DNA of 64,000 nt from Mesostigma viride (lineage: Eukaryota; Streptophyta; Mesostigmatophyceae; Mesostigmatales; Mesostigmataceae): positions 5,625,900 through 5,689,899 of the forward strand of contig RPFO01000156.1 in assembly GCA_009746045.1 (NCBI GenBank). The letters run 5' to 3'. The notes beneath the pieces were generated by a model. That model was given only the letters and a program-made list of their open reading frames with translations, did not search any database and was not told the DNA's origin. Positions 51,801 through 62,290 of the stretch are shown piece by piece. The position numbers were made by a program, and so were the translations under genes. How positions within the stretch are numbered: position 1 is the first letter of the stretch; the number at the start of each line of letters is the position of its first letter.

Positions 51801-52794
51801 CGGTTTTACCCTGCAGCTTATTGAGAGCATCCAAGAATAGTATAAGAATTTTTTATGGTGGCATTATGATGGCATTATTTATGATGGAATTATGATGGCA
51901 TTATGATGGCGTTATGATGGCATTACCATAGCATTATGAGAGTGTTATTTATGACGGCATTATAATGGCATTATGATCGATGGCATTATGACGGCATTAT
52001 GATGGCATTATGATGGCATTATGATGGCATTATGATGGCATTATGATGGCATTATGACGGCATTATGATGGCATTATGATGGCATTATGATGGCATTATG
52101 ATGGCATTATGACGGCATTATGATGGCATTATGATGGCATTATGATGGCATTATGACGGCATTATGATGGCATTATGACGGCATTATGATGGCATTATGA
52201 TGGCATTATGATGGCATTATGGTGGCATTATGATGACATTATGATGGCATTATGATGGCATTATGATGGCATTATGATGGCATTATGATGGCGTTATGAT
52301 GGCATTATGATGGTGTTTTGATGGCATTATGATGGCATTATGATGGCATTATGATGGCATTATGATGGCATTTTGATGGCATTATGATGGCATTATTTAT
52401 GATGGCATTATGATGGCATTATGATGGCATTATGACGGCATTATGATGGCGTTGTTTATGATGGCATGATGATAGTGTGAGAACATTGACTGGAGAGGAT
52501 GCTTGCGCCTCACCCAACCAGCTGGCGGAGAGTGCCTGGCAAGGCAAGGCGAGTACATGAGACTCATAATAATGACTCTAGGAAGGGTACTACTATGTGC
52601 TTTGCTCCATCACCGTACAGGTGGCGGGGAGCGTCCATGAATGGCAAGACGAAGTGTTTGCGGGGTTGACGCCACTGATCCGGCAGCAGCTGGCAGCTGC
52701 AGGGTCAGCCCCGCAAGGGGTGGCGGGTCGGGCGATAGGAGCCACCAACGGGCTGCCAGCAGCCACCGCCCCGGTCGCGTGCGCACAGAGCTCG
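48810..52794 (+). CDS. Importin-13/transportin-3 type nuclear transport receptor, N-terminal exons only
   Basis: Exons 48810-48983, 50136-50336, 51154-51282 and 52621-about 52793 join in phase 0. Exon 1 (from ATG 48810) has AVAVLLRGTDSARRHAANEW and WMVATELCKSPDQ, like the first HEAT repeat of importin-13/transportin-3 (pattern: short acidic helix, A-x-x-W, W-x-VAD-LL). Exon 2, DIRLFGLSMLLGKLRRD, matches VQFFGAQTLRTKI, the second helix pair. Exon 3 has VAVLVAVAEEVIMQAHRERG, matching LEVLTVLPEEV-x-R. Exon 4, VHEWQDEVFAGLTPLIRQQL, continues the helices. Such receptors carry SR proteins and other cargo through nuclear pores. The remaining 600 or more residues are not found before 64 kb, so the gene is either cut by the 53-62 kb insertion or continues past it. 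The first three borders are good GT-AG sites. Confidence 0.7.
48984..50135 (+). repeat. Importin intron 1 with a two-copy duplication and acceptor echoes
   Basis: A roughly 134-bp imperfect tandem duplication is marked by CATATCTGTACCT at 49936 and 50070. Each copy contains a degenerate version of the exon 2 acceptor region: CCCCCAGAACACCTGGCAGTC at 49917 and CCGACTGTCCGGCCTCAGC at 50046 versus CCCCCGCAGGACATCCGGCT at the exon. The rest of the intron is non-coding. Confidence 0.5.
50337..51153 (+). repeat. Importin intron 2 with acceptor echoes just before exon 3
   Basis: Two copies of the exon 3 acceptor region precede it: CACCTGGAAACTATTGTCGG at 51087 and CACCTGGCAACTGTTGTCTG at 51116, versus the real CACCTGGCAGCTGCTGGGCG at 51145. 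Spacing is 29 bp. Other intron content is non-coding. Confidence 0.65.
51840..52480 (+). repeat. 11-bp minisatellite ATGATGGCATT in importin intron 3
   Basis: About 55 copies of ATGATGGCATT with variants ATGACGGCATT, ATGATGGCGTT and TTTATGATGG. It ends 140 bp before exon 4 (52621). Confidence 0.95.
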
Positions 52795-53020
52795 TGAGTG
52801 AACTGTTCAGGTGAACTGCTTTGGTAAGCCGTTTAGTTGAACTGATCAGGCCTGTGAGCGGTTTAGACCGTGGCTATTGAGGTGAGTTGTTTAGGTTAGC
52901 TGTCGAGGTGAATTGGTGAGGTGAAGTGTTTGCATGAAGTTCTTATGTGAATTGTGAGGTGAAGTATTGAGGTGAGATTTTTTAGGTGAACTGTTTAGGT
53001 GAGCTGCTCACTTCACCCAC
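52795..53020 (+). repeat. Degenerate GTGAACTGTTTAG repeats after importin exon 4
   Basis: Repeated words of the type AGGTGAACTGTTTAGGTGAG follow the exon 4 donor (CTCGTGAGTGAACTG). They look like degenerate copies of the donor region itself, unit 15-30 bp. Confidence 0.6.
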
Positions 53021-53124
53021 GAGATGGCCTTATGGTTCTTCTTACGGTGGCAAAGCATCGTTACCCTATGCCGCTGCATCGTGTCACTAACTGGCCACTT
53101 GCTTAACGTACCGTACATCTTCAA

Positions 53125-53280
53125 TCTCCTCCATGCTGCTGAAGCACTACTCCATGCTGCTGGAACATTACTCCATGCTGCCCGATGGTCTCGATATCAA
53201 CCCACTTAACTACTCCATGGTGCTGAAACATCACTCCATGCTGCCTGATGGTCTCGATATCAACCCACTTACTTCACAAA
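53125..53280 (+). repeat. Short tandem duplications (CTCCATGCTGCTGAA type)
   Basis: Two 69-bp copies end in GATGGTCTCGATATCAACCC (53186 and 53251) and are preceded by 21-bp copies of ACTCCATGCTGCTGAA. Non-coding. Confidence 0.75.
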
Positions 53281-53745
53281 AAAGCTTCTTGCATAGTTTT
53301 TCGTTGAGACAAAAAGGTGTATACTACTATTAAAAAATGTAAAATTAATTATCAGGCCAAGAGTCTGGAAAAAATGAAAAAGTGCACAGTACTTTTCGCA
53401 CGACAAGAGTCTAGGAAAAGAGAAAAAGGTAAATAATTCTACACTACAGCCTTTCCCCTCATTGGTCCCATTTCAAGCCGAAAAATCGGCTGCAAAATGC
53501 TAACTTTGCAAACCACCCCACAACCAACCTACCATGATCCAAGGGCAGTCTTTGGGGGTCAAGCATGTCCATGAGTTGCCCTTCGGGGTGCGCTATCACA
53601 ACCTCACATATCTGCAGGGTAGCTTATAGAAAACTACCGTCAAAGTCAGGGGGGTCAAGACTTGCATTTTCATATTTGGTAGATCAATGCACAGTTTGAG
53701 TTTTGGAATAATACCCTAGACACCTACCACCTCAGGGATTGGTGT
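53280..53745 (+). repeat. Left long inverted repeat segments (pair with 60.5-60.7 and 62.0-62.3 kb)
   Basis: 53280-53460 is the diverged reverse complement of 60535-60715 (for example GGTAAATAATTCTACACTAC versus GTAGTGTACAATTATTTACC). 53450-53745 is the diverged reverse complement of 62005-62290 (TACCCTAGACACCTACCACC versus GGTGGTAGGTGTCTAGGGTA). They mark the border of an inserted, rearranged DNA block. Confidence 0.75.
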
Positions 53746-55130
53746 GAGCAATCAGTTGGTGAACAGTTGAGCCGTTGGGGTCATCATTTGGGTGGGTATA
53801 CTAGTAGTTACACTCTATACCGCCTACAGGGGTACCATTGGTAAAAAGCAACCAAGGTGCATGATCCAAGCAACCAAGGGCCGTACTACGTCCCAATGTG
53901 CCACCAACCATGTAAAATGACTCATGATTTCCCTTCAAGATTGATTGGCAAACCTAAATGCATAATCACAAACCCTTAGATCAGTCTATAGTGTAGGTGG
54001 GACACTGTCCACGCATGAAGGTAACATGTTCCGGACACCCTTTACATGGCATGCATTCTAAGTGGCAATCACTTACAAACTACTGAGGTTTAGCCTTTTT
54101 CAACTTTTTATAGCAGGAGTACACTAGTCTAAAGTTGACAGACATCGCTTGCCATATCGTGGCCAACCCACATGGTGGCACATGCTGACAGTGGAGGAGC
54201 CCTACTTTTCAGTCACCTGTAGATGCTTGGAAGTGCTAAGTGAAGCAGTCAAATACCTCACAAGCATGCAATATGGATGATGGAGAAGGATAACAAACAT
54301 ATATGGGGATGTTTAAACGCATACGGCCTCTAAAAATCAGCCTGGCCACCACGCCAAGGAAACTAACAACAACGCCTAGGTGTAGCATCTAAGAAGGGTG
54401 TTTTGGGGAGGGGGCAGGCAACGGTTCAAAAAACCTATGCATGGTGTGAAAACACAGTGCCACACAAGCTGGAACGTATCGATAAACATCCAGCATGGAT
54501 AAGGGAACGATATTTTATCTTTACCTGGGATATATGAGGTTAGCTTGGCCAAGGCGTCGCGCAAAAAACGGCTCTTTGTGGCACACCAAAAGCGTGCAAC
54601 AAAGTGATTAGATTCGGCAATTTCTGACCACCTCTTTGTTATGCCGACAATAATGCATGATCTTAGATACGAAGGAACCTATAAACTCGTCAAATCGCAA
54701 TGGAAAGGCATTGCTGTCAACGTTTGCATCGCCCCCCCATATTGCAATATTTTCCCGCAAGAACGCTGCTGAAACCTATCAAACGACATTCCCGCGAACC
54801 AAAAATTTGGTTGTGTAATCTTTAGGACATGCAAAGTCTATTTCCTAAGTTTGGCTAGCAAATTCGAACTCAAACGTAAATGCCATTCGTAGGCGCAAGC
54901 CGCCATGGCCAGGTCGTATTTCTCCGGAATGCACGTTCTACGTGGAAAAGTACCCTGACCGCTTGTACTCGACCGCCCAGAACACATGACTAAGTTCGTC
55001 AGAAGTATGTCAACCCCGGCGGTATCATGCTGTGCAAAAACTTATAAACTTTCGATCTTCTCAGCTAAACGGTTCGAGATTCGCAATAGTTTTAAAGTAT
55101 TTTGATCCCCCACGAACAGCCGATGAATCG
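53746..55130. other. Unrecognised sequence within the inverted-repeat block
   Basis: No frame over 70 codons and no domain similarity seen. AT-moderate, no tandem repeats noticed. Near 55140-55180 GGAAAATCGGCTGCCAGACC is an inverse echo of 53465-53500. Confidence 0.4.
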
Positions 55131-55189
55131 GGTCTAAGTCGATTTCTGGCGGAAAATCGGCTGCCAGACCAATGAGGGGCTAAACACAC

Positions 55190-55560
55190 ATATGACTCCA
55201 CAATGAGTCGAACTTGCGGTTTCACAACTCCGGTAATTGGTAGGGGGACGCGTAGATCCCCAGGTCCAACACATAGTCGATGGCTACTCGCACGAAAACA
55301 TCCGAAATAAGTATTCTAGATGTTTTGGTGGTATATATTCTCTTAGCAGTTCTAGATAAGTTTTCTATTCCGCTCTCTCCTGCGCAGTACGTGGTATGAC
55401 TCTGCTCAGATCCACGGACGCCCGAATCCATGCTCGCAAATGCACATGGCCGCTAGCCATGTACCAACCTAAGATGATCATCGTAGGTTGGTACACATTG
55501 GCTAGTGGCCATGTGCAGGCGCACTATGAGTTTAGCATGCGGTATGACTCTGCTAACATC
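55190..55560 (+). repeat. Inner long inverted repeat, left copy
   Basis: Reverse complement of 60215-60535 at high similarity: CACATAGTCGATGGCTACT, AGATGTTTTGGTGGTATATA and GTATGACTCTGCTCAGATCC on this side. It contains its own palindrome around GATGATCATCGTAGGTTGG (55470-55490). The subterminal motif GTATGACTCTGCTxAxATCC with CACGGACGCC recurs at 55396, 55541 and 55710. Confidence 0.8.
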
Positions 55561-56021
55561 CACGGACGCCAGAATCCGTGCTTGCAAATGCATGTGGTCG
55601 ATAGCCTTGTACCAACCTACCATGAGCAGATTCGTAGGTACGTTGGTACATGGCTAGCTGCCACGCACGTGCAGGCGCACTACTTTAGCACATGCGGTAT
55701 GAGCTGATATGACTCCGCTAAGATCCACGGACGCCGAAACACGTGCTATTGCAAGCACGGATTTTGGCGGCCACCTGCGATGGCGAGAGACACGCACAGA
55801 GCTCTGTACAATATCCCAGCCGCAACGGTCATCCCAATCATGTGGTCAAGCGTTGGAAGAAACCATCGCGCTCGTCCGACCAATGTCAACCTGAAAGAGC
55901 GGAATAGACTGCAATATTGGGGTCTTGGCCATTGAGTTGCTTGATCTTGTTTGCAATTGCACAGTTTTGGGTGGTTTTGCTCGCTTTTTTGTGCTTCGTG
56001 TGAACAACATCTACTAAAATA

Positions 56022-56237
56022 ATGGCGCAGCCGATGGCCGACTTGGCTGCCTTATACGCAGCCGGCGTGAAGGTAGCCATTGCCAAGGTAAACTGCAAAT
56101 ATTGGGAATATAAGGATGCTCAAAAAGAGGCGGGCCCAGAATTCAACGCTACGGCAAGGGTAGACATTGAAGATTGCCAGGCGAGAGAGGATGTGCAGGA
56201 GTGTGCGGCGGGGATCCTTATTTCAGTAGAGAAATAG
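56022..56237 (+). CDS. Hypothetical small protein, 71 aa
   Basis: ATG at 56022 (MAQPMADLAALYAAGVKVAI), ends TAG at 56235. Ala/Glu-rich with four Cys. It lies inside the inverted-repeat block. I do not recognise it, and it may be a chance frame. Confidence 0.25.
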   Translation: MAQPMADLAALYAAGVKVAIAKVNCKYWEYKDAQKEAGPEFNATARVDIEDCQAREDVQECAAGILISVEK

Positions 56238-56704
56238 GCGTAAGGCTGACAATGCTTGGCAGCGCGGAATCTTCAAGAAAGACGCCTTGTACGTAGAGGG
56301 GTGCTCAAACACGGCCAAATGCACGCAGGGCCGGGCTCGCCGATTGCGGCTTCTATGTCGCCGAGAAATGAATTATAATAATTTCGGACGATTCCGATGT
56401 AATGGGCAGATTGAGAGCGCTTATAGCTTGGAGGTTGACTTGGGTGGCCTCTTTCAGAGATTTCACAGGCACATGAAGGGTGTTGACGGAGATGGTCGCT
56501 GAAAGATGGGCTTCTTGCCCAATGGCCCTTTTGAGTGGAACTTTTCGTTTTGCAAAACCACCTTGCATCATTTCATGGACCGTGACTACATCCCACTCCT
56601 CCCGTACACTCTCTTCAGCGACGATAATTGCAGATAGGAGCAGGCCCCACACACCGACTACATAAGTAAGGTGGGGCAGTGGGGACCACGGTACCCTGTT
56701 TCTT

Positions 56705-57031
56705 TCATGCTTGCACTTGAACCAAACACCAAGTTTTCATGTATTGGAAGAATAGCACTTTGCACCATTCATCACTAGCGTGACCTAAGCGGCACATTAA
56801 AGACGTCAAGCGTAGGGTGGAGGAACTGAAGCAAGGGGATCTCTTGGTGTGGCTGGGCACGAGTTTGTCCACGCCGGGGCAGCGTACAAGAAGCGTAATC
56901 GGCGTCTCTTCTTCTACGGGGTGCCCCCTGGGATTAAAGGCGTTGTGCATTATGAACATGGTTTCGCCTGTGGCTGCCAAAAAGTAGATGTTGATGCACC
57001 TTACGCTTTCCATGAGGGCAGTTTCTAACAT
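56705..57031 (-). CDS. Hypothetical protein, 108 aa, in the inverted-repeat block
   Basis: ATG at 57031 (MLETALMESVRCINIYFLAA), ends at 56705. The first ten codons and about 25 bp upstream recur in inverse orientation at 58606-58665, so the start region is duplicated. Function not recognised. Confidence 0.25.
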   Translation of the reverse strand: MLETALMESVRCINIYFLAATGETMFIMHNAFNPRGHPVEEETPITLLVRCPGVDKLVPSHTKRSPCFSSSTLRLTSLMCRLGHASDEWCKVLFFQYMKTWCLVQVQA

Positions 57032-57080
57032 GGTATCGAGCTAGCGAGTTGCCTTCTGTAATCATTTTCTCGAACGCTTT

Positions 57081-57476
57081 ATGTCAAGATTCCACATCTA
57101 TATGTCACTCAACCCAGAGCCATTTAAACACATCACAATTCGTGGTGCTTCAGACTCCATTCCGAGCCTTGGGCAATCCGTAGAGGTCAAGTTTCATGAC
57201 CCTGAGCTGGGACGAAGTGTCCGGATTGTGTATGCTGGGAACCGTTTTACTTACAAAGATATCATCACCTACTTATACGCCAGGACTGCGAGGATTTTGA
57301 CTAGAGGGTGCACTTTGGCCAACAATTTACAAGCGAGGCCATTTGTTGTATTCGAAGGGGGTTCCTTTGGCATCATATCATATAACGCCGAGGCCTGGCA
57401 TACGATCAATTCCATGATATACGGCTGGACCCTGGTACGAGCTGCGACAATTGAGCATTATTTCCTAAGCGAGTAA
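57081..57476 (+). CDS. Hypothetical protein, 131 aa, not recognised
   Basis: ATG at 57081 (MSRFHIYMSLNPEPFKHITI), TAA at 57474. Mixed beta-type composition with VRIVYAGNRFTYKDIITYLY. The amino acid balance looks protein-like, unlike the repeat-derived frames. It is followed 24 bp later by the gag fragment. It may be part of an element that I cannot name. Confidence 0.35.
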   Translation: MSRFHIYMSLNPEPFKHITIRGASDSIPSLGQSVEVKFHDPELGRSVRIVYAGNRFTYKDIITYLYARTARILTRGCTLANNLQARPFVVFEGGSFGIISYNAEAWHTINSMIYGWTLVRAATIEHYFLSE

Positions 57477-57500
57477 ATCTGTTTTATCCTTTCCGTAATC

Positions 57501-58003
57501 ATGGTTGCGCCAGCTGCCGCGCGCGAGATGAAGGAAAACACTGTCCTGAGTGCGCTGCGAGGTCTGTCTTTTAATGGCTCTGATCCAAAACAGTTTCCAT
57601 TCTCCAAGATAAAAGTCGAGGGCCTTTACGACGCCATCGGCTATGATGCAGCCCTGAGAGGGGAGGTACCTCTAGTCGAAAAGCAGCAAAAGCTCGGCTA
57701 TGCAAGTCTGGTCGCGGCTTTGGATGGCACAGCCTTGCTCCACGCCGCTCAAGCTCCCCACAAGTATTTCCACGAGGCCTGGAAAATCTTGTGCGACGTC
57801 TATGGACACACGGAAACAACAGCGGCCTACCAAGCCACCACTTTGGATGAACTCCTGTCTACTGCGTCGATTCCTAGCGACCAAGTCGTGGCTAAGGTCA
57901 ACACCACGGAACGCAAGTTCAAGGAATACAATCTGCTGTCTACTAACCGTCTGCATGAGTCGATCCTCGTGACCACCCACCGCCGTCGTCTGCGTGCGCA
58001 ATA
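57501..58003 (+). pseudogene. Copia-type gag fragment (second family), plus-strand half
   Basis: MVAPAAAREMKENTVLSALR starts a 167-aa frame with KLGYASLVAALDGTALLHAA, FHEAWKILCDVYGHTE and KFKEYNLLSTNRLHES, typical of UBN2-like copia gag. It stops abruptly at 58003, where the sequence switches to the inverse strand of the same gene. Confidence 0.7.
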
Positions 58004-58615
58004 ATGCCCTCAAATGCAGTGTGGGCAGAGGGGCCCCTTCACCACCTTGGTGGCAAAGACCGTTTCGTCCAAAGGTCCTGGGTAATGTGGACATGACGTT
58101 CGCATGGGAGTGCTGTCCGTGTTGTAGACAGCAGTGGTGGCCCCTGAGGACCGATCTCCAGGATGAGCACGGTGGATGCGCAGATGGTCTTCTGCTCGGA
58201 GGACAGCCGCCTTGTAATCTGCCCAAGGAAGGTCGGAAGGCTGGTTGTAAGCAGACAGTACCGGACCGTATTGCGCAGGCAGACGACGGCGGTGGGTGGT
58301 CACGAGGATCGACTCATGCAGACGGTTAGCAGACAGCAGATTGTATTCCTTGAACTTGCGTTCCGTGGTGTTGACGTTAGCCACGACGTGGTCGCCAGGA
58401 ATCGACGTAGTAGACAGGAGTTCATCCAAAGTGGTGGCTTGGTAGGCTGCTGTTGTTTCCGTGTGTCCATAGACGTCGCACAAGATTTTCCAGGCCTCGT
58501 GGAAATACTTGTGGGGAGCTTGAGCGGCGTGGAGCAAGGCTGTGCCATCCAAAGCCGCGACCAGACTTGCATAGCCGAGCTTTTGCTGCTTTTCGACTAG
58601 AGGTACAGAAGGCAA
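58004..58615 (-). pseudogene. Copia-type gag fragment (second family), inverse half
   Basis: Minus-strand frame of 201 codons covering the same gag from VPLVEKQQKLGYASL to KGPLCPHC, the start of the zinc knuckle. It meets the plus-strand copy tail to tail at 58004. The first codons (MPS) come from the inverted flank at 58606, not from gag. Confidence 0.7.
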
Positions 58616-58689
58616 CTCGCTAGCTCGATACCATGTTAGAAACTGCCCTCATGGAAAGCGTATTGGAGGAAAAACGATCTTTAACCTTT

Positions 58690-59150
58690 TGCAGTCAGCT
58701 TCTTTCTTGTTTGTATTAAGAATATAATGTAGCACCAACTAGGTGCGAAAGTAAACAGGTGCCAACTAGGCAAACGTCAACTAGGCTTAAAACACGCAGC
58801 CAACTAGGCTGTCAACAGGCCTTGATAAGACTGAGGCTCAGCCGACCAACAAGGTAACCATGACAATTGCGAAGGCAACATTATGTGGAAAACACACCGT
58901 ATCTATAGCCGTCGATCAAGGAATAATCTACGGTACAGTTAGGGTGCAGCCAGCCGCCACACAGGAGTGGGTGGCGTGCATCAACACAGAAATGATGCGT
59001 TGGGTCACTAGTATGCAAGTACAAGGACATTGCGCCTTCAGGGCAGCACTTCGTGATTAGGAGGTCGGCGCGGAGCGCGGATCTTGGCAAGTTTGTCAGA
59101 CGGCTACAGTACCAGCAGGACAGTACCCGGTACGGTACGGATGGCGGCAA
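58690..59150 (+). repeat. Inverted repeat arm with a gag N-terminal fragment (pairs with 59690-60190)
   Basis: Contains GCACCAACTAGGTGCGAAAG, repeated CCAACTAGG words and a 66-codon gag start (MTIAKATLCGKHTVSIAVDQ). Its reverse complement at 59690-60190 is highly similar. The spacer between the arms is about 540 bp. Confidence 0.75.
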
Positions 59151-59299
59151 ATTGTTGAAAATATATTTAATGCCGATTTATACCACATCGGACTTTGACA
59201 AAGTGAACTGAAAATATTGCCAGTAAAGACGAACAGCAGAAAAGTACCAAACATTCTAACACCCCCCCATGCTGTGAGTCACCGTTGCAAGTAGAATGT

Positions 59300-59963
59300 T
59301 CAGAAAACAAAACCCGGGGGGAGCTCCGTCGCCTCCTGGTTGAGAGTGAGATTGGCCAAGTCCTCAGAGAGGTTGGCAGCACCCTTCTGACCCGGGCGCA
59401 GCTCAGGATGAAGATCCCAACATTTGTCCTTGGTGTGGCCCAGCCTCTTGCAGTGTGGGCAGAGGGGCCCCTTCACCACCTTGGTGGCAAAGACCGTTTC
59501 GTCCAAAGGTCCTGAGTAATGTGGACATGACGTTGGCATGGGAGTGCTGTCCGTGTTGTAGACAGAAGTGGTGGCCCCTGAGGACCGATCTCCAGGATGA
59601 GCACGGTGGATGCGCAGATGGTCTTCTGCTCGGAGGACAGCCACCTTGTAATCTGCCCAAGGAAGGTCGGCAGGCAGGTTGTAAGCAGACAGTACCGGAC
59701 CGTATTGTCCTGCTAGTACTGTAGCCGTCTGAGAAACGTGCGAGGATCCGCGCTCCGTGCCGACCTCCTGTTCACGAAGTGCTGCCCTGGAGGCGCAATG
59801 TCCTTGTACTTGCATACTAGTGACCCAACGCATCATTTCTGTGTTGATGCACGCCACCCACTCTTGTGTGGCGGCTGGCTGCACCCTAACTGTACCGTAG
59901 ATTATTCCTTGATCGACGGCTATAGATACGGTGTGTTTTCCACATAATGTTGCCTTCGCAATG
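59300..59963 (-). pseudogene. Copia-type gag (second family), with complete zinc knuckle
   Basis: The minus-strand frame holds VACINTEMMRWVTSMQVQG, YGPVLSAYNLPADLPWADYK and LRAEDHLRIHRAHPGDRSS, then CPHCKRLGHTKDKCW (C-x2-C-x4-H-x4-C) and an acidic end. The codon at the expected start reads ACG in place of ATG (59951 region). Immediately downstream on the same strand CATGGGGGGGTGTTAGAATG (59271-59252) looks like a polypurine tract plus LTR start, so no pol appears to follow. Confidence 0.65.
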
Positions 59964-60214
59964 GTCGTGGTGACCTTGTTGGTCGGCTGAGCCTCAGTCT
60001 TATTAAGGCCTGTTGACAGCCTAGTTGGCTGCGTGTTTTAAGCCTAGTTGGCGTTTGCCCAGTTGGCACCTGTTTACTTTCGCACCTAGTTGGTGCTACA
60101 TTATATTCTTAATACAAACGAGAAAGAAGCTGACTGCAAAAGGCTAAAGATCGTTTTTCCTCCAATACGCTTTCCATGAGGGCAGTTTCTAAGACTCATA
60201 TTGGGCCAACACGT

Positions 60215-60715
60215 GGCCGCTAGCCATGTACCAGCCTACGATGATCATCGTAGGTTGGTACATGGCTAGCGGCCACGTGCATTTGCGAGCACAGATTCGG
60301 GCGTCCGTGGATCTGAGCAGAGTCATACCACGTACTGCGCGGGAGAGAGTGGAACAAAAAACTTATCTAGAACTAAGTAATAAGAGAATATATACCACCA
60401 AAACATCTGGAAGACTTTTTTCGGATGTTTTCGAGCAAGTAGCCATCGACTATGTGTTGGACATGGGGATCTTCACGCCCCCTACTAATTAGAGGATTTG
60501 TGAAACCGCAAGTTCGAGTCCTTTTGGAATCATATCTGTATTTAGGCTGTAGTGTACAATTATTTACCTTTTATTCTTTTTCCAAACTATTGTCGTGCGA
60601 ACGTATTGTGAACGTTTTCATTTTTCCCACACTCTTGGCGTGCAAATTTATTTTACATTTTTTTTTTCACTTTTCGCCTCAACGCAAACTTTTTTGCATC
60701 TCCCGTTCAGCGCCT
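60215..60715 (-). repeat. Right inverted repeats of the 53-60 kb block
   Basis: 60215-60535 pairs with 55190-55560, and 60535-60715 pairs with 53280-53460. On the left the two partners are separated by 1.7 kb; on the right they are adjacent. This shows an insertion or rearrangement after the repeats formed. A B-box-like AAGTTCGAGTCC lies at 60510. Confidence 0.7.
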
Positions 60716-61960
60716 CCCTCCGCTTCCTGCTGGCAGCGCCACCATGCGTGTGAATGCTGCCAGCGCCCCCATTTGGGTCCTGCTGGCAGCTCCACCATCC
60801 GCGTCATGCTGCCACATGTCCGCCCCCCTCTTTCGTGTCCTCGCCTTTCTTGAGGAGATATATGTGCAATGCCTGCGCCATTGGCTTCATGTTTGTTTCT
60901 TTCTTCTTCTGCTGATCATGCCAATGGCATTTGTTGCATGGTGTGGCCTGTTCTTGATTATGTGCAGCTTGCAGACCGGCGGTGCAAGGGTGCCCCTGAC
61001 ATCTGAAGAAGGCTGCCCCGTCTAGCATCAAGGTACCTTGGTTCTGTCAGCCATATCTATCATGGCGCAGTACATAATGACACATTTGTTTTCATGCCGC
61101 GACAGCCATCATTCTGGCACGACCGTCGCCGTCATGCAGTCCGGAGCCACCATGTCGCCACCCCCCCTTCCTTTCCATTATTGCTATGCGTTCGAGATGT
61201 CTGCAATGCCTACACCATTGTCATGTTTTTTTCTTTCTTCTTCTGCTGATCATGCCAATTGCAATTTGTTGTATGGTGTGGCCTTTTCTTGATTGCATGT
61301 GTCCAGTGTGCACATCGGAGCAAGGCTGCCCCTGAATTTGGAACACGACCAACCTGATTGGCATCAAGGTACCTTCCCATTCTTCAAGGCATATCTGTCA
61401 TGGCGTTGTCCTGCTGCCACCGCAACCCTCCGCGTCATGCTGCTACCGCCACTGTCATGCAGCCCACATTGATGCCATCCCCCTTCATCGCAATTATTGC
61501 TATGCATTTCATAGTGCCTAAGCCATCGGCTTCATGTTTGTTTCCTTCTTCTTTTGCTGATCAGGCCAATGGAACTTTGTTGCATGGTGTGGCCTTTTCT
61601 TGATTGCGTCCAGCTTTCACACCTGAGGTGAAGGTTACCCCTAGGTGACGTCCGGAACACCGCCTCCCCATCTGACTCAAGGTATGGGTCATGTTTGTCA
61701 TGGCACCATCGCCATCGCCAACGTAATGCCCCCATCGATCGCCAGCATGGTGCAAGCTACTAGTGCCACCGGGTTGCTGGCACATCCACCATCGTGCTGC
61801 CACCGCTGCCATGCTGCCATCGTCACCGTAGTGCTGCCGTGCACCGCCGCCATAATGCTGCCATTGTCACCGTCATGCTGCCACCGCCATTGTCATGATA
61901 AATGCCTTCATCATTATTCAGACATCATGCACATCAACCGTATGCCACCGCACCTAGTAA
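60716..61960 (+). repeat. Four diverged tandem copies of a roughly 320-bp unit
   Basis: Each unit has CGCGTCATGCTGCCA or a close match, then GCTATGC / GCAATGCC, CTTCTTTTGCTGATCATGCC, GGTGTGGCCTTTTCTTGATT and CATCAAGGTACCTT. Starts are near 60740, 61080, 61415 and 61725. Open frames of 75-130 codons recur in each unit but drift, so coding is unlikely. A poly-A run ends the array at 61960-61975. Confidence 0.7.
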
Positions 61961-62004
61961 AAAAAAAAAAAAAAGAGGTGAAAAACTGTTCGGCAACTAA
62001 TTGT

Positions 62005-62290
62005 TTTTCATCCCTGAGGTGGTAGGTGTCTAGGGTATTATTCCAAAATTCAAAATGTACTTTGATCTACCAAGATTGAAAACGCGCGTCTTGACTTTTA
62101 CGGTAGTTTTATGTGGACTACCCTGCAGACATGTGAGGTTGTGATATGTCACGCCACTGGGCAAGTCATGAACATGCTCCCCCCCCAAGGATAGTCATTG
62201 GATATGGGTAGGTTAGATGGCATCTGGCTTGCAAAATTGTGAAGGTACAGCCGATTTATCGGCACCATCTCGGGCCATTTAGGGGTTAAC
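62005..62290 (-). repeat. Outer right inverted repeat (pairs with 53450-53745)
   Basis: Diverged reverse complement of the left segment, with shared blocks for the 'plus/minus' forms of GGTGGTAGGTGTCTAGGGTA, CTACCCTGCAGACATGTGAGG and CAGCCGATTTATCGGC. Confidence 0.75.

Noticed and set aside
55190-60535. A simple DNA transposon with terminal inverted repeats and a transposase
   Set aside because: Inverted repeats are clear, but no transposase-like frame was found and the order of repeat pairs differs between sides, so I describe a mosaic only.
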